Source of the DNA: Pandoraea terrae
GTDB taxonomy: Bacteria; Pseudomonadota; Gammaproteobacteria; Burkholderiales; Burkholderiaceae
Direction: 5' to 3'
Assembly: GCF_902459695.1 (NCBI RefSeq)
Contig: NZ_CABPRZ010000001.1
Location: 62,001-126,000 of the forward strand
DNA length: 64,000 bases
In this document: positions 1 to 9,588 of the stretch, one piece after another
Layout: the number at the start of each line of letters is the position of its first letter
Numbering within the stretch: the stretch's first letter is position 1
The notes under the pieces: model-generated
What the model was told of the DNA's origin: nothing
Seen by the model: only the letters and a program-made list of their open reading frames with translations
Database searches by the model: none
Position numbers and translations under genes: made by a program

Positions 1-442
1 TGGCAACCGCCGTCAGTCCCATGCGGTCGAGCCAGTGCGCGGCGCGCTCGAGCGCCGTACGTTCCGCGCGGCGATAGGCGGCCGTCGTGAACAGTCCTTG
101 CAGGAACCCGCTGTGCACGCGCATGTGCTGCGCAACCAGCAGGTTCTCCACCACCGTCAGTTGGCGAAACAGGCGGATGTTCTGAAATGTGCGCACCAGT
201 CCGCGCCGCGCCACGAGATGGCTCGGCAGGCCGGTGATCGGCTGTCCGTCGAGCACAATCTCGCCGCCGCTCGGCTTGTAGAAGCCCCCCACGCAGTTGA
301 ACACGGTGGTCTTGCCGGCGCCGTTCGGGCCGATAATCGCAAAGACTTCATTGGGGCGCACGTCGAAATCGACGCCATCCACGGCCAGCAAGCCGCCGAA
401 GCGCATTTGCAGGCCGGATAGTTTCAGCAGTTCTGCACTCAT
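1..442 (-). CDS. livG: Branched-chain amino acid ABC transporter ATPase LivG (partial)
   Basis: This is the N-terminal 147 codons of an ABC ATPase; the rest lies beyond the left edge. The reading begins [17 protein letters not shown] and has a Walker A motif GPNGAGKT at residues 38-45 and a Q-loop in RTFQNIRLF, as in LivG. It would drive uptake of leucine, isoleucine and valine (or related amides) at the inner membrane together with LivH and LivM. Its ATG overlaps the livM stop codon (ATGA), so translation is probably coupled. The start was read directly from the minus strand; a longer start is unlikely because livM occupies the upstream bases. A livF partner would be expected just outside the window. 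Confidence 0.93.
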   Translation of the reverse strand, partial: MSAELLKLSGLQMRFGGLLAVDGVDFDVRPNEVFAIIGPNGAGKTTVFNCVGGFYKPSGGEIVLDGQPITGLPSHLVARRGLVRTFQNIRLFRQLTVVENLLVAQHMRVHSGFLQGLFTTAAYRRAERTALERAAHWLDRMGLTAVA

Positions 443-1713
443 TGCGGCAACTCCACATGCGGACGGTTGGCAGGCAGCAGGCCCTGCGGCCGCCACATCA
501 TCATGAGCACCATCACAAGGCCGAAGATCAGCATGCGGTACTCCGCGAAGCCGCGCGCCACCTCGGGCAGCACGGTCAGCAGAATGGCGGCGAGGATGAC
601 GCCGAGCTGCGAACCCATGCCGCCGAGCACCACCACGGCGAGAATCAGCGCCGATTCGATGAACGTGAACGACTCCGGCGTGACCAGCCCCTGGCGTGCG
701 GCGAAGAAGGCGCCGCCCAAACCTGCGAACGACGCACCGAGCGTGAACGCCGAGAGCTTGATACGCGTCGGGTTCAGGCCGAGCGAGCGGCAAGCGATCT
801 CGTCCTCGCGCAGGGCTTCCCACGCGCGGCCCAGCGGCATGCGGATCAGGCGGCTCGTGACGAACAGCGTGAAACCCAGCAGCAGGAACGCCAGCAGGTA
901 GAGGAAGATCACCATGTGCGAGCCGCTGTACGGGATGCCGATCAGGTCGTGGAACGTTTTCGCGCCCTCGACACTGGCGCTGCGCGCCATCTCGAAACCG
1001 AACACGGTCGGCTTCGGAATGCCGGAGACGCCGTCTGGCCCGCCCGTGAGGCGCGTCAGGTTATTGAGCAGCAGGCGGATGATTTCGCCGAAGCCGAGCG
1101 TCACGATAGCCAGGTAGTCGCCACGCAGGCGGAGCACCGGAAAACCCAGCAGGAAGCCGAAGGTCGCCGACATCAGCGCAGCGATCGGCAGGCATTCCCA
1201 GAAGCTCAGGCCGAAGTACTGATTGAGCAGCGCGTACGTATAGCCTCCGACCGCATAGAAGCCCACGTACCCGAGATCGAGCAGGCCGGCGAAGCCGACG
1301 ACGATGTTCAGCCCCAGGCCCAGGATCGCGTAGATCAACGCAAGCGTGGCCACGTCGACCGCGCCGCGCGAGCCGATGAACGGCCAGACGAGACCGATCG
1401 CCAGCAGCACCCAGACCGCCGCGCGCTGCTGGCGCTTGCCGAGCGCGGGCATCGCCGGCAGCCTGAGCCCACGGCCGGTGCGCGTGAGCATGGGCTTGCA
1501 GAGCTGGAACAGGAAGACCACGGCGGCCGCGATCCACACGGGGCGCCAGTGCTGCTCCAGCACCACCTGATAACCCTCCAGTTTCAGTTGCAGGCCGAGG
1601 ATGGGTGCGGTGAGCAAGATCGTCACCAACGCGGCGATCGCAGCGCCCTTGAGCGTGCCGGTGGCCGGCGCTGCGGGCGCCACACCGGCTTTCATGGAAA
1701 GTCCTTGTGTCAT
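439..1713 (-). CDS. livM: Branched-chain amino acid ABC transporter permease LivM
   Basis: A 424-residue inner-membrane permease. A short polar N-terminus and two or more hydrophobic segments precede the conserved LivM core, recognised from [20 protein letters not shown] and the later [16 protein letters not shown] segment. It pairs with LivH to form the channel for branched-chain amino acids. The first ATG (1713) sits close to the livH stop, and its own stop overlaps livG by four bases, so livH-livM-livG read as one coupled transcript. The N-terminal extension of about 100 residues before the core is common in proteobacterial LivM proteins. Confidence 0.93.
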   Translation of the reverse strand: MTQGLSMKAGVAPAAPATGTLKGAAIAALVTILLTAPILGLQLKLEGYQVVLEQHWRPVWIAAAVVFLFQLCKPMLTRTGRGLRLPAMPALGKRQQRAAVWVLLAIGLVWPFIGSRGAVDVATLALIYAILGLGLNIVVGFAGLLDLGYVGFYAVGGYTYALLNQYFGLSFWECLPIAALMSATFGFLLGFPVLRLRGDYLAIVTLGFGEIIRLLLNNLTRLTGGPDGVSGIPKPTVFGFEMARSASVEGAKTFHDLIGIPYSGSHMVIFLYLLAFLLLGFTLFVTSRLIRMPLGRAWEALREDEIACRSLGLNPTRIKLSAFTLGASFAGLGGAFFAARQGLVTPESFTFIESALILAVVVLGGMGSQLGVILAAILLTVLPEVARGFAEYRMLIFGLVMVLMMMWRPQGLLPANRPHVELPQ

Positions 1714-1719
1714 ATGACC

Positions 1720-2646
1720 TCACACCTTTTCGACATCCGGCTTGCCGAGCAAACCGGTGGGGCGGAACAGCAGCACCAATACCAGGAGGCCAAAGGCCAC
1801 GACGTCCTTGTATTCGGACGGCATGTAGCCCGAGGCGAGCGTTTCGGCAAGACCCAGCAGTACGCCGCCCAGCATGGCGCCGGGAATGCTGCCGATGCCG
1901 CCGAGCACCGCCGCCGTGAAGGCCTTGATGCCGACAATGAAGCCGATATAGGGATTGAGCTTGCCGATGCTGAGGCCGATCAGCACGCCGCCGACGGCGG
2001 CCAGCATCGCGCCGAGCACGAAGGTGAAGGAGATCACCCGGTTCGTGTCGATGCCGAGCAGGTTCGCCATGCGCATGTCTTCGGCACAGGCGCGGCACGC
2101 GCGCCCCATGCGGGAGCCGCCGATAAACAGCGTGAGTGCAATCATCAAGACCACGGTGACGCTGACGATCAGCAGGCGCGAATACGGAATGGTGACGGTG
2201 AAGTCGCCGCCCATCGGAATATCGATCGCGCCGGCGATCAGCATCGGCACCGACACGTCGCGCGCGCCCTGGCCGATTTGCACGTAGTTCTGCAGGAAGA
2301 TGGACATGCCGATCGCCGAGATCAGCGGACCGAGCCGGGGGCCGCCGCGCAGCGGGCGATACGCCACCCGCTCGATCGCGAAACCGTAGAGCCCCGTGAT
2401 CAGTACCGATACCAGCAGCGCCGCGCCGAGCACCAGGGGCAGGGGGTAACCCGCCTGGGCGCCGATCGCGGTCAGCACGACGAGCCCGACATAGGCGCCG
2501 ATCATATAGATCTCGCCATGGGCAAAGTTGATCATGCCGATAATGCCGTAGACCATTGTGTAGCCGATGGCAATCAATGCATAGATCGCGCCCAGCGTCA
2601 GGCCATTGACCAGTTGCTGGGCGAGCTGTGGGAAGAATTCGTTCAT
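1720..2646 (-). CDS. livH: Branched-chain amino acid ABC transporter permease LivH
   Basis: A 308-residue integral membrane protein beginning MNEFFPQLAQQLVNGLTLG, a typical LivH start, with AIGYTMVYGIIGMINFAHGE early in the protein. The hydrophobic segments and the motif GGIGSIPGAMLGG in the last third fit the permease family. It forms the translocation pore with LivM. It lies downstream of the binding-protein gene livK and is separated from it by 89 bases that contain a strong GC hairpin, which could lower permease expression relative to the binding protein. Confidence 0.93.
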   Translation of the reverse strand: MNEFFPQLAQQLVNGLTLGAIYALIAIGYTMVYGIIGMINFAHGEIYMIGAYVGLVVLTAIGAQAGYPLPLVLGAALLVSVLITGLYGFAIERVAYRPLRGGPRLGPLISAIGMSIFLQNYVQIGQGARDVSVPMLIAGAIDIPMGGDFTVTIPYSRLLIVSVTVVLMIALTLFIGGSRMGRACRACAEDMRMANLLGIDTNRVISFTFVLGAMLAAVGGVLIGLSIGKLNPYIGFIVGIKAFTAAVLGGIGSIPGAMLGGVLLGLAETLASGYMPSEYKDVVAFGLLVLVLLFRPTGLLGKPDVEKV

Positions 2647-2685
2647 GCGGGGAGCCTCACGACGTCAGGGCCGAATACGGAAACG

Positions 2686-2711
2686 CCCCGCCTGCCTTGC
2701 GGCGGGCGGGG
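2686..2711 (-). terminator. GC hairpin between livK and livH
   Basis: CCCCGCCTGCC (2686-2696) and GGCGGGCGGGG (2701-2711) are complementary except at one position, with a four-base loop. No T tract follows, so it may be a partial terminator or an mRNA-stabilising 3' structure after livK rather than a full stop. Confidence 0.5.
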
Positions 2712-2735
2712 TGGACGGGCCGGAACGTCAGTAAA

Positions 2736-3848
2736 TCAGTTGGCGACGGTCTTCGTGGCGTCCTTGTGCCACTTGTAGACGACGAACTTGAACAACCGCA
2801 GGTCGCCGCTCGTGTCGTAATTGACCATGCCGATCGGGGTCTGGAACGGATGCTTGTGCATGTAGTCCGCGACCTTGGCGGGATCGGTGCTCTTCGCACC
2901 GGCGATGGCGTTGGCGATGATCGAAACGCCGGCGTAGGCGGGCATCTGGAACGGACCGTTCGCGTCGCGCTTGCTGTCGGCGAAGGCCTTGACCACCTTC
3001 ACGTTGGCCGGGTCGGCGGCGAAGTCGGCCGGCAGCGTCACCAGCATGCCTTCGGAGGCCGCGCCGGCGATGGCCGTCACGTCCTTGTTGCCCACGCCTT
3101 CCGGTCCCATGAAGGCTGCCTTCACGCCTTGCTCGCGCGCCTGGCGCATCAGCAGGCCCATCTCCGGGTGATAGCCGCCGAAGTAGACAAAGTCCACGCC
3201 TTGCGACTTGAGCTTGGTGATGACGGCCGAGTAGTCGGAGTCGCCAGCGTTGATGCCTTCGAACACCGCCACGGGAATCTTGGCCGCTTCGAGATCCTTC
3301 TTCACCGAGGTGGCGATGCCCTGGCCATACGACTGCTTGTCGTGCAGGATGGCAACCTTCTTCGGCTTGACCTTGGTGATGATGTACTGCGCTGCCGCCG
3401 GGCCTTGCTGGTCATCGCGGCCGATGGTGCGGAAGATGAACTGGCGCTTCTTGCCTTCGGTCAGCTGAGGCGCGGTGGCCGACGGCGTCACCATCACGAT
3501 GCCTTCGTTCTCGTAGATGTCCGACGCCGGAATGGTCGAACCCGAACACACGTGACCGATCACATATTTGATTTTCTGGCTGACGATCTTGTTGGCGACG
3601 GCCACGGCCTGCTTCGGTTCGCAAGCGTCGTCCATCATCACGGCTTCGAGCTTGTTGCCGCCCGCGCCGCCCGCGGCATTGATCTGTTCAATGGCGGTCA
3701 GGGCGCCAGCCTTGACCATGTCGCCATACTGGGCAACCGATCCGCTGAACGGGCCGGCGATCGCGATCTTGACGGTTTCCGCTTGGGCGGCACTGCCGAG
3801 GACGGCGAGCGTGGCAGCGACGAAAACGGACTTGTGACGGAACTGCAT
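2736..3848 (-). CDS. livK: Branched-chain amino acid ABC transporter substrate-binding protein
   Basis: A 370-residue periplasmic binding protein. Residues 1-23 form a signal peptide (basic start, hydrophobic core, cleavage after AQA), and the mature protein starts ETVKIAIAGPFSGSVAQYGD, the usual opening of Leu/Ile/Val-binding proteins. It captures the amino acid and delivers it to LivHM. It is the first gene of the liv operon here, with 218 free bases upstream that should carry the promoter. The exact ligand cannot be read from sequence; amides such as urea are bound by relatives, but the neighbourhood favours branched-chain amino acids. Confidence 0.92.
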   Translation of the reverse strand: MQFRHKSVFVAATLAVLGSAAQAETVKIAIAGPFSGSVAQYGDMVKAGALTAIEQINAAGGAGGNKLEAVMMDDACEPKQAVAVANKIVSQKIKYVIGHVCSGSTIPASDIYENEGIVMVTPSATAPQLTEGKKRQFIFRTIGRDDQQGPAAAQYIITKVKPKKVAILHDKQSYGQGIATSVKKDLEAAKIPVAVFEGINAGDSDYSAVITKLKSQGVDFVYFGGYHPEMGLLMRQAREQGVKAAFMGPEGVGNKDVTAIAGAASEGMLVTLPADFAADPANVKVVKAFADSKRDANGPFQMPAYAGVSIIANAIAGAKSTDPAKVADYMHKHPFQTPIGMVNYDTSGDLRLFKFVVYKWHKDATKTVAN

Positions 3849-4066
3849 CCTGGGTGTCTCCTTGATGTTTTTTTCGGCCGGCGCCAGGCATGGCCTGGTC
3901 CGGCAAACAGTACGGGGTCACCCACGCCGACCGGGGGGCGTGGGCGATGACCAATGGTAGCGTACTTCGGAGTCCAACTAGCGCCAGGGGTGATATTTGG
4001 CAGGAAGTTGCCGGGGAGGGCAGATTGATGGGGGTGTCGGGGTCAAAGATGCCACGTTTTTCGCGA

Positions 4067-4687
4067 TCAGGCGGTCTGCGACGTCGACAGCATCCGTTCT
4101 ACGTAACGCGCAATCAGGTCGATCTCCAGATTCACCGCATCGCCCACCTTCAGATGTTTGAGCGTGGTGACCGCGACCGTGTGGGGGATCAGGTTGATCG
4201 AAAACTCGCAGCCATCGGCCTGATCCGCGATACGGTTGACCGTCAGGCTCACGCCGTTAACGGTTGCGGATCCCTTGTACGCGAGAAACTTCCCCATGTC
4301 GGCGGGCGCGAGAACGCGCAACTCGTACGATTCGCCGACCGGGGCAAAATGCGTCACGCGACCGAGTCCGTCGACGTGGCCCGACACGATGTGGCCGCCG
4401 AGCCGGTCGTGCGCACGCATCGCCTTCTCCAGATTGACTTCACCGGCTTGCGTGAGTCCCGCCGTTTTCGACAGGCTCTCGCGCGAGACTTCGACGTCGA
4501 AGGTCTCGGCGTCCTTTTCCACGACGGTCATGCATGCGCCCTGAATGGCAACGCTGTCGCCCAGGGCGACGTCGGACAAATCGAGTTCGGGTGCATGCAC
4601 GCGCAGGCGCACGCCCGCCTCGGCGCTGCCGTCGATTGGCGTGACACTGTCGATGCGGCCCACTGCCGCGACGATTCCGGTAAACAT
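4067..4687 (-). CDS. ribE: Riboflavin synthase alpha subunit
   Basis: A 206-residue enzyme that dismutates two 6,7-dimethyl-8-ribityllumazine molecules to riboflavin. It starts with the invariant MFTGIV and consists of two lumazine-binding beta-barrel repeats; the second begins near HIVSGHVDGLGRV. Length is normal for the family (about 200-220). It follows ribD with a 36-base gap on the same strand, so the two are probably co-transcribed. I see no FMN riboswitch upstream of either gene. Confidence 0.96.
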   Translation of the reverse strand: MFTGIVAAVGRIDSVTPIDGSAEAGVRLRVHAPELDLSDVALGDSVAIQGACMTVVEKDAETFDVEVSRESLSKTAGLTQAGEVNLEKAMRAHDRLGGHIVSGHVDGLGRVTHFAPVGESYELRVLAPADMGKFLAYKGSATVNGVSLTVNRIADQADGCEFSINLIPHTVAVTTLKHLKVGDAVNLEIDLIARYVERMLSTSQTA

Positions 4688-4723
4688 GAGGGAAACGCTC
4701 CTGAAAGGGATGATGCGAGGAAC

Positions 4724-5821
4724 CTAGTCGCGACGCACGCGGGCGACGATCCGGAGATCGTCGTCCAGAAGACGTACGTCATGAAATCGAAGCGCGATGC
4801 GCGGCGCGAGATCGGTCAGTGCCGGCAGGTTGAACATGCCTTGCGCGTCGCCAAGAATGCTCGGGGCGAGATACGTCAGCAATTCGTCGACGCAACCCTC
4901 GCGCAACAGTGAGCCGTTGAGCTTGAAACCCGCTTCCACGTGCAGTTCGTTGATCTGCCGTTCGCCGAGAGCGCGCATCAGGGCGGGCAAGTCGACCTTG
5001 CCGTGCGGATTGGGCAGGTCGAGCACTTCGATGCCAAGTTCGCGCAGATGGGCCGCGCGCTCGGCCGGGGCATTCGCGCACGCGACCAGCGCGTGGCCGT
5101 CGGCAAGCACGCGCGCGGACAGCGGAACGTCGAGTTGGCTGTCGACCAGCACGCGCAACGGCTGGCGCGGTGTCGGCACGGCACGCACGGTCAGCGCGGG
5201 GTTGTCCTCGCGCACGGTGCCGATGCCGGTCAGGATGGCGCAGGCGCGCGCACGCCAGGCATGGCCGTCGGCGCGGGCCGTCTCGCCCGTCAGCCATTGG
5301 CTCACGCCGTTGTGAAGCGCGGTTTTGCCGTCGAGACTGGCAGCCACTTTCAGGCGCACCCACGGCAAGCCGCGCGTCATGCGCGAGACGAAACCGATGT
5401 TGAGTTCCTGCGCTTCCTGTTCGAGCAAACCGCAGCGCACCTCGATGCCGGCATTGCGCAGTATCGCGAGTCCGCGGCCGGCCACGAGCGGATTCGGATC
5501 TTCCATGGCCGCGATCACGCGTTTGATGCCGGCTTCGATTAGCGCGTTCGCGCACGGTGGCGTCCGGCCGAAGTGGCTGCAAGGCTCGAGCGTGACGTAG
5601 GCGGTCGCGCCGCGCACGCTGTGGCCGCGCGCGGCGGCGTGCTTGAGCGCCTGGATCTCCGCATGATCCTGCCCCGCCGGCTGTGTCCAGCCTTCGCCGA
5701 TCACGCGCCCTTGCGAGACGATCACGCACCCGACGCGCGGGTTGGGCGCCGTCGTGAACATGCCGTGCTCGCCCAGTGCAAGCGCGCGGCGCATGTAATC
5801 GAAATCCTGGTCTGAAAACAT
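4724..5821 (-). CDS. ribD: Bifunctional riboflavin deaminase/reductase RibD
   Basis: A 365-residue cytosolic enzyme catalysing the second and third steps of riboflavin synthesis. The N-terminal deaminase carries the zinc site H53-A-E55 with Cys81 and Cys90 (PCSHFGRTPPC); the C-terminal reductase half begins around PWVRLKVAASLDGKTA. I chose the ATG at 5821 (MFSDQDFDYMRRAL), which matches usual RibD starts; an in-frame ATG at 5851 would add ten residues that look non-native. It lies directly upstream of ribE. Confidence 0.95.
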   Translation of the reverse strand: MFSDQDFDYMRRALALGEHGMFTTAPNPRVGCVIVSQGRVIGEGWTQPAGQDHAEIQALKHAAARGHSVRGATAYVTLEPCSHFGRTPPCANALIEAGIKRVIAAMEDPNPLVAGRGLAILRNAGIEVRCGLLEQEAQELNIGFVSRMTRGLPWVRLKVAASLDGKTALHNGVSQWLTGETARADGHAWRARACAILTGIGTVREDNPALTVRAVPTPRQPLRVLVDSQLDVPLSARVLADGHALVACANAPAERAAHLRELGIEVLDLPNPHGKVDLPALMRALGERQINELHVEAGFKLNGSLLREGCVDELLTYLAPSILGDAQGMFNLPALTDLAPRIALRFHDVRLLDDDLRIVARVRRD

Positions 5822-5891
5822 AAACGTTCCAAGTGCGCCGGGCGGCGACATGCGCCGCCCGAAACCAGAAGCTTACCGCGTTTCGGGTGGA

Positions 5892-6434
5892 CTAGAGCAT
5901 GAGCGGACGGTCCGTCAGCGCGTTGTCCGGTTGACGCCCCGCGTGCGCGGGCAGGAAATGCCGGGCGATGACACGGAGTTCGTCGAGCGCTGCGAGGGCG
6001 CTGTCCAGATAGCGCTCCTGCCTGAATCCGTCCACCAGCCGCGCGACGAGCCCGTCCCACGCATCGGCGGCGACATGCGTATTGACGCCCCGGTCCGCGA
6101 GCAGTTCGATGTCGTGATCGGCGACGTTGATATAGAGGAGAATGCCCGTGCGTTCGTCGGTGTGCGCGATGCCCAATTGATGAAACAGATGCACTGCGCG
6201 TTGCCGGCAGGTCTGGCCGCGCCATACGGCGCCCAGCGGCATGGCCGCCTCGATGACCAGGCGAATCTCGCAGCGGTGTTCGGCTTCGGATGCGCCGATG
6301 GCAGCCTCGAGCGCGCCCAGCGCCTTCTCGGGGAAGATCCAGCGCGCGTGGGCACGTGTCGTGCCAAGGTGCCGGAACCAACGGGACAGGTCGTGTCGGG
6401 CCTCATGGGGCATGGCAAATTCATCGTGTTGCAT
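5892..6434 (-). CDS. TPM domain protein
   Basis: A 180-residue protein with a TPM (YgcG-type) domain. Recognisable pieces are FPEKALGALEAAIGASE, the central RTGILLYINVADHDIELLADRG and the later HVAADAWDGLV. It lacks an evident signal peptide or membrane helix, unlike its neighbour. TPM-domain proteins include the photosystem II repair factor Psb32/TLP18.3 of chloroplasts and many bacterial proteins of unknown role. Its start lies six bases past the stop of the second TPM gene, and both sit downstream of lemA, a frequent three-gene arrangement. The biochemical function is unknown. Confidence 0.85.
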   Translation of the reverse strand: MQHDEFAMPHEARHDLSRWFRHLGTTRAHARWIFPEKALGALEAAIGASEAEHRCEIRLVIEAAMPLGAVWRGQTCRQRAVHLFHQLGIAHTDERTGILLYINVADHDIELLADRGVNTHVAADAWDGLVARLVDGFRQERYLDSALAALDELRVIARHFLPAHAGRQPDNALTDRPLML

Positions 6435-6440
6435 ATGCGC

Positions 6441-7349
6441 TCACCAGTTGCCGGAAGAACCGCCGCCATCGAAGCCGCCGCCGCCCCCGCCGCCGAAGCC
6501 GCCGCCCCCGCCGCCGAATCCACCGCCCCCGCCGCGCCCCCATCCGCCCATGCCGCCGAGTCCTCCCAGCCCACCCACGCCGCCGGGGCCGAAGCGCCCG
6601 CGCTGGCCTTGAAAGACACGCTGGCGGGGGTCGTCGGCGACGGCGCCCGGCAAGCCGGGGCCGGTGAAGCGGCGGCGCTCCATCGCCACGACCATCACGA
6701 TCACGAAGACGATGAACAGCAGCGGCAGAAAGTCGGACAGGTCGGATTGGGGCGGCTTGCTCGCGGGCAACTGCGGTGCCGGCAACGCTTCCTGGTTCAA
6801 TGCCGCTTCGACCGCGGCGACGCCGGCGGCCAGACCGCCGAAGAAGTCGCCGCTGCGAAAGTGCGGCGCCATGACATCGCGCAGGATGCGGCCGGATATG
6901 GCGTCCGTCAACGAACCCTGCACGCCGCGCCCGACTTCGATGCGCATCTTGCGCAAGTCGTTTGGATTGTTCTTGGCGATGAGCACGATCACGCCGTCGT
7001 CGATCCCTTTGCGGCCGGCTTTCCACGCGTCGGCAACGCGGATGCTGTATGCGTCGATGGTCTCCGGTGCGGTGCTCGGCACCATCAGGATGAAGATCTG
7101 GCTGCCGCGCTGCTGTTCATACTGCGCAAGTTGGGCTTCGAGCGCATTACGCTGGTCGGGCGAGAGTGTGTTCGTGAGATCGGTGACGCGCGCGGTGAGC
7201 GGCGGCACGGCGGCCTGGCCGGCGACGGCCGCCGCGGGCCATGCGCAGAGCGCGAGCCAGAGCGCGAGTGCGCCGGCGAGCCAGCGGACGGCGCGAGCCG
7301 GCCATGCATCGAACCGTCCGGACGTCGCGGGACGCGGCAGTCGGGTCAT
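6441..7349 (-). CDS. YgcG-family TPM domain membrane protein with Gly-rich tail
   Basis: A 302-residue protein: basic N-terminus and a signal or anchor helix (about residues 22-43), a periplasmic TPM domain (VTDLTNTLSPDQRNALEAQL through DDGVIVLIAKNNPNDL), one transmembrane helix (LLFIVFVIVMVVAM), and a C-terminal tail made almost entirely of glycine. The tail is typical of YgcG proteins. It is encoded between lemA and the other TPM gene, which suggests a shared envelope role, but no activity is established. Confidence 0.88.
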   Translation of the reverse strand: MTRLPRPATSGRFDAWPARAVRWLAGALALWLALCAWPAAAVAGQAAVPPLTARVTDLTNTLSPDQRNALEAQLAQYEQQRGSQIFILMVPSTAPETIDAYSIRVADAWKAGRKGIDDGVIVLIAKNNPNDLRKMRIEVGRGVQGSLTDAISGRILRDVMAPHFRSGDFFGGLAAGVAAVEAALNQEALPAPQLPASKPPQSDLSDFLPLLFIVFVIVMVVAMERRRFTGPGLPGAVADDPRQRVFQGQRGRFGPGGVGGLGGLGGMGGWGRGGGGGFGGGGGGFGGGGGGGFDGGGSSGNW

Positions 7350-7365
7350 GATCGGTGCGCCTGGA

Positions 7366-7992
7366 TCAGAACTTGACGGCCGGCGCCGTCGAGATCGCCT
7401 TCTCGTTGTCGACCGTGAAATTCGCCTTCGGTCCGTAGCCGAACATCTTCGCCGTCAGGTTGTTCGGGAAGCTGCGTACGTAGACGTTGTAATCCTGCAC
7501 CGACTGGATGTAGCGGTTGCGCGCCACGGTGATGCGGTTTTCGGTCCCTTCCAGTTGCGATTGAAGGTCGCGGAACAGTCCGTCCGACTTCAGGTTCGGG
7601 TAGTTTTCCGTGACAGCCATCAAACGCGACAACGCGCCGGACAATTCGCCCTGTGCTTGCTGGAAGCGCTTGAACGCTTCCGGATCGTTGAGCGTCTCGG
7701 GCGTGACCGTGATGCTGGTCGCCTTGGCGCGCGCCTCGATGACGTCGGTCAGCGTGGACTTCTCCTGTGCCGCATAGCCCTTCACCGTGTTGACGAGGTT
7801 CGGCACCAGATCGGCGCGGCGCTGATACTGGTTGACGACTTCGCTCCACGCAGCCTTGACGGCTTCGTCCTTGACCTGGATGTCGTTATACCCGCACGCC
7901 GACAGCAGCGACGCGAGCACGCCGAGCACCAGCCAGCGGCCGAACGTACGTGCGGGGCGTTGCGCAAAGGACAGGGGCAGGGCCAGTCGCAT
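7366..7992 (-). CDS. lemA: LemA family lipoprotein
   Basis: A 208-residue LemA-family protein. The hydrophobic segment LVLGVLASLLSACG ends in a lipobox (LSAC), so it is probably a lipoprotein. The helical core contains the family signature RRADLVPNLVNTVKGYAAQE and the C-terminal YVRSFPNNLTAKMFGY. Function is not well defined; LemA proteins occur with TPM/YgcG proteins, as here. It is the first gene of the three-gene minus-strand unit. Confidence 0.9.
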   Translation of the reverse strand: MRLALPLSFAQRPARTFGRWLVLGVLASLLSACGYNDIQVKDEAVKAAWSEVVNQYQRRADLVPNLVNTVKGYAAQEKSTLTDVIEARAKATSITVTPETLNDPEAFKRFQQAQGELSGALSRLMAVTENYPNLKSDGLFRDLQSQLEGTENRITVARNRYIQSVQDYNVYVRSFPNNLTAKMFGYGPKANFTVDNEKAISTAPAVKF

Positions 7993-8054
7993 GATCGATT
8001 TCCTTGTTGTGATGTATCGGGCTGACGGCGTAAGCCGGGCGGCGCTCAGGGGGC

Positions 8055-9350
8055 TCAGACGATCGCGGCGAACGCTTCGCGCGCGGCGGCAAAGGTGGCC
8101 TCGAGAACAGCGTCGTCGTGCATGCTCGAGACGAAACCGGCCTCAAACGCGCTCGGCGCCAGGTACACGCCGCGGTCGAGCATTGCGTGGAAGAATTTGT
8201 TGAAGCGCGGCACATCGGCCGTCGTCACTTCAGCGTAGCTGCCCGGCACCGTCGCCCGGAAATACAGGCCGAACATGCCGCCGACGCTGTCGGCCGAGAA
8301 CGGCACGCCGGCCGCCGCCGCGGCTTCGGTCAGGCCGGCGGTCAGTTTTGCCGTCTGTGCCGTCAGGCGGTCATAAAACCCCGGCGCCTGGATAAGCTTC
8401 AACGTGGCCAGGCCGGCGGCGACGGCGAGCGGATTGCCCGAGAGTGTGCCGGCCTGGTAGACGCCGCCCAGCGGTGCAAGATGGGCCATGATGTCGCGCC
8501 GTCCGCCGAAGGCCGCCGCCGGCATGCCGCCGCCGATAACCTTGCCGAGGCAGGTCAGGTCGGGCGTGATGCCATACATCGCCTGTGCGCCGCCGAGGCC
8601 GACGCGGAAGCCGCACATGACTTCGTCGAAGATCAGCACGGCGCCGTGCGCGCCGCACAGCTCGCGCATCGTCTGCAGGAAATCGGGCGTAGCGCGCACG
8701 AGGTTCATGTTCCCGGCGACCGGCTCGACGATCACTGCGGCGATGTCGCCGCCCTGTCCCGCGAAGATGTCGCGCAACTGTTCGACGTTGTTGTATTCGA
8801 GCACGAGCGTGTCGCGCGTGACGACTTCCGGCACGCCGGCCGAGGACGGCGCGTTGCGCGTCGTGTCGGCAAACGTCAACAGGCCCGAGCCGGCCTTCAC
8901 GAGCAGGCTGTCGGCATGTCCATGGTAGCAGCCCTCGAACTTGACGATTTTGTTGCGGCCCGTGAAGCCGCGCGCGAGCCGCAACGCGCTCATGGTGGCT
9001 TCCGTGCCTGACGAGACCAGCCGGACTTGTTCAATGGACGGCACGAGCTTGCCGATTTCCTCGGCCATCATCACTTCGCCTTCCGTCGGCGCGCCGAAGG
9101 AAAAACCTGAATGCAGCGCGGTTTCCACGGCGGCGACGACCTCCGGGTGCAGATGGCCGACGATCATCGGGCCCCACGAGCCGATGTAGTCGATGTAGCG
9201 CATCCCTTCGGCGTCCCACATATAGGGGCCTTGCGCGCGGGCGATGAAGCGCGGCGTGCCGCCGACCGAGCGGAAGGCGCGCACCGGCGAATTCACGCCG
9301 CCGGGAATGGTTTGCTGGGCACGGTCGAACAACTGCTGATTTGTAGACAT
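8055..9350 (-). CDS. hemL: Glutamate-1-semialdehyde 2,1-aminomutase
   Basis: A 431-residue PLP-dependent enzyme converting glutamate-1-semialdehyde to 5-aminolevulinate in the C5 route to haem. The start [20 protein letters not shown] (ATG at 9350) matches the family; the open frame runs upstream to 9557 but those residues are not HemL-like. The PLP lysine lies in [16 protein letters not shown] and the substrate region in [15 protein letters not shown]. It stands alone between lemA and a PAP2 phosphatase. Confidence 0.97.
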   Translation of the reverse strand: MSTNQQLFDRAQQTIPGGVNSPVRAFRSVGGTPRFIARAQGPYMWDAEGMRYIDYIGSWGPMIVGHLHPEVVAAVETALHSGFSFGAPTEGEVMMAEEIGKLVPSIEQVRLVSSGTEATMSALRLARGFTGRNKIVKFEGCYHGHADSLLVKAGSGLLTFADTTRNAPSSAGVPEVVTRDTLVLEYNNVEQLRDIFAGQGGDIAAVIVEPVAGNMNLVRATPDFLQTMRELCGAHGAVLIFDEVMCGFRVGLGGAQAMYGITPDLTCLGKVIGGGMPAAAFGGRRDIMAHLAPLGGVYQAGTLSGNPLAVAAGLATLKLIQAPGFYDRLTAQTAKLTAGLTEAAAAAGVPFSADSVGGMFGLYFRATVPGSYAEVTTADVPRFNKFFHAMLDRGVYLAPSAFEAGFVSSMHDDAVLEATFAAAREAFAAIV

Positions 9351-9588
9351 GACGTTCCTGAAGTGCGGTGAGCGCCGCGGCGCGCGCCAAAGGGCACTCG
9401 CCCGGGAGTCCCGTGGGCGGCGGCCGGCGTCTGCCGGCCTGGGGCCTGGCGGGCCCTGACGGAACGATTTTAGCGGAAGCGGCGCCCGGGCGGCCATCAG
9501 ATATCGCTGGAACTGCTCGCCGTCGACGATCAGCCGGAAGCGGCGGGCGAATATCACCGCGGAATGCCACCGGCGGCCGGCAGGCCCC

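Noticed and set aside
442-2778. A 778-codon open frame on the plus strand opposite livM/livH
   Set aside because: Composition is His/Arg/Gln-rich and it lies antisense to two clear permease genes; a GC-rich shadow frame.
3849-5900. FMN riboswitch for the riboflavin genes
   Set aside because: No RFN consensus segments upstream of ribD or ribE.
6441-6700. Tandem DNA repeat from the glycine codons
   Set aside because: It is the coding sequence of the Gly-rich tail of the YgcG-like protein, not an independent repeat element.
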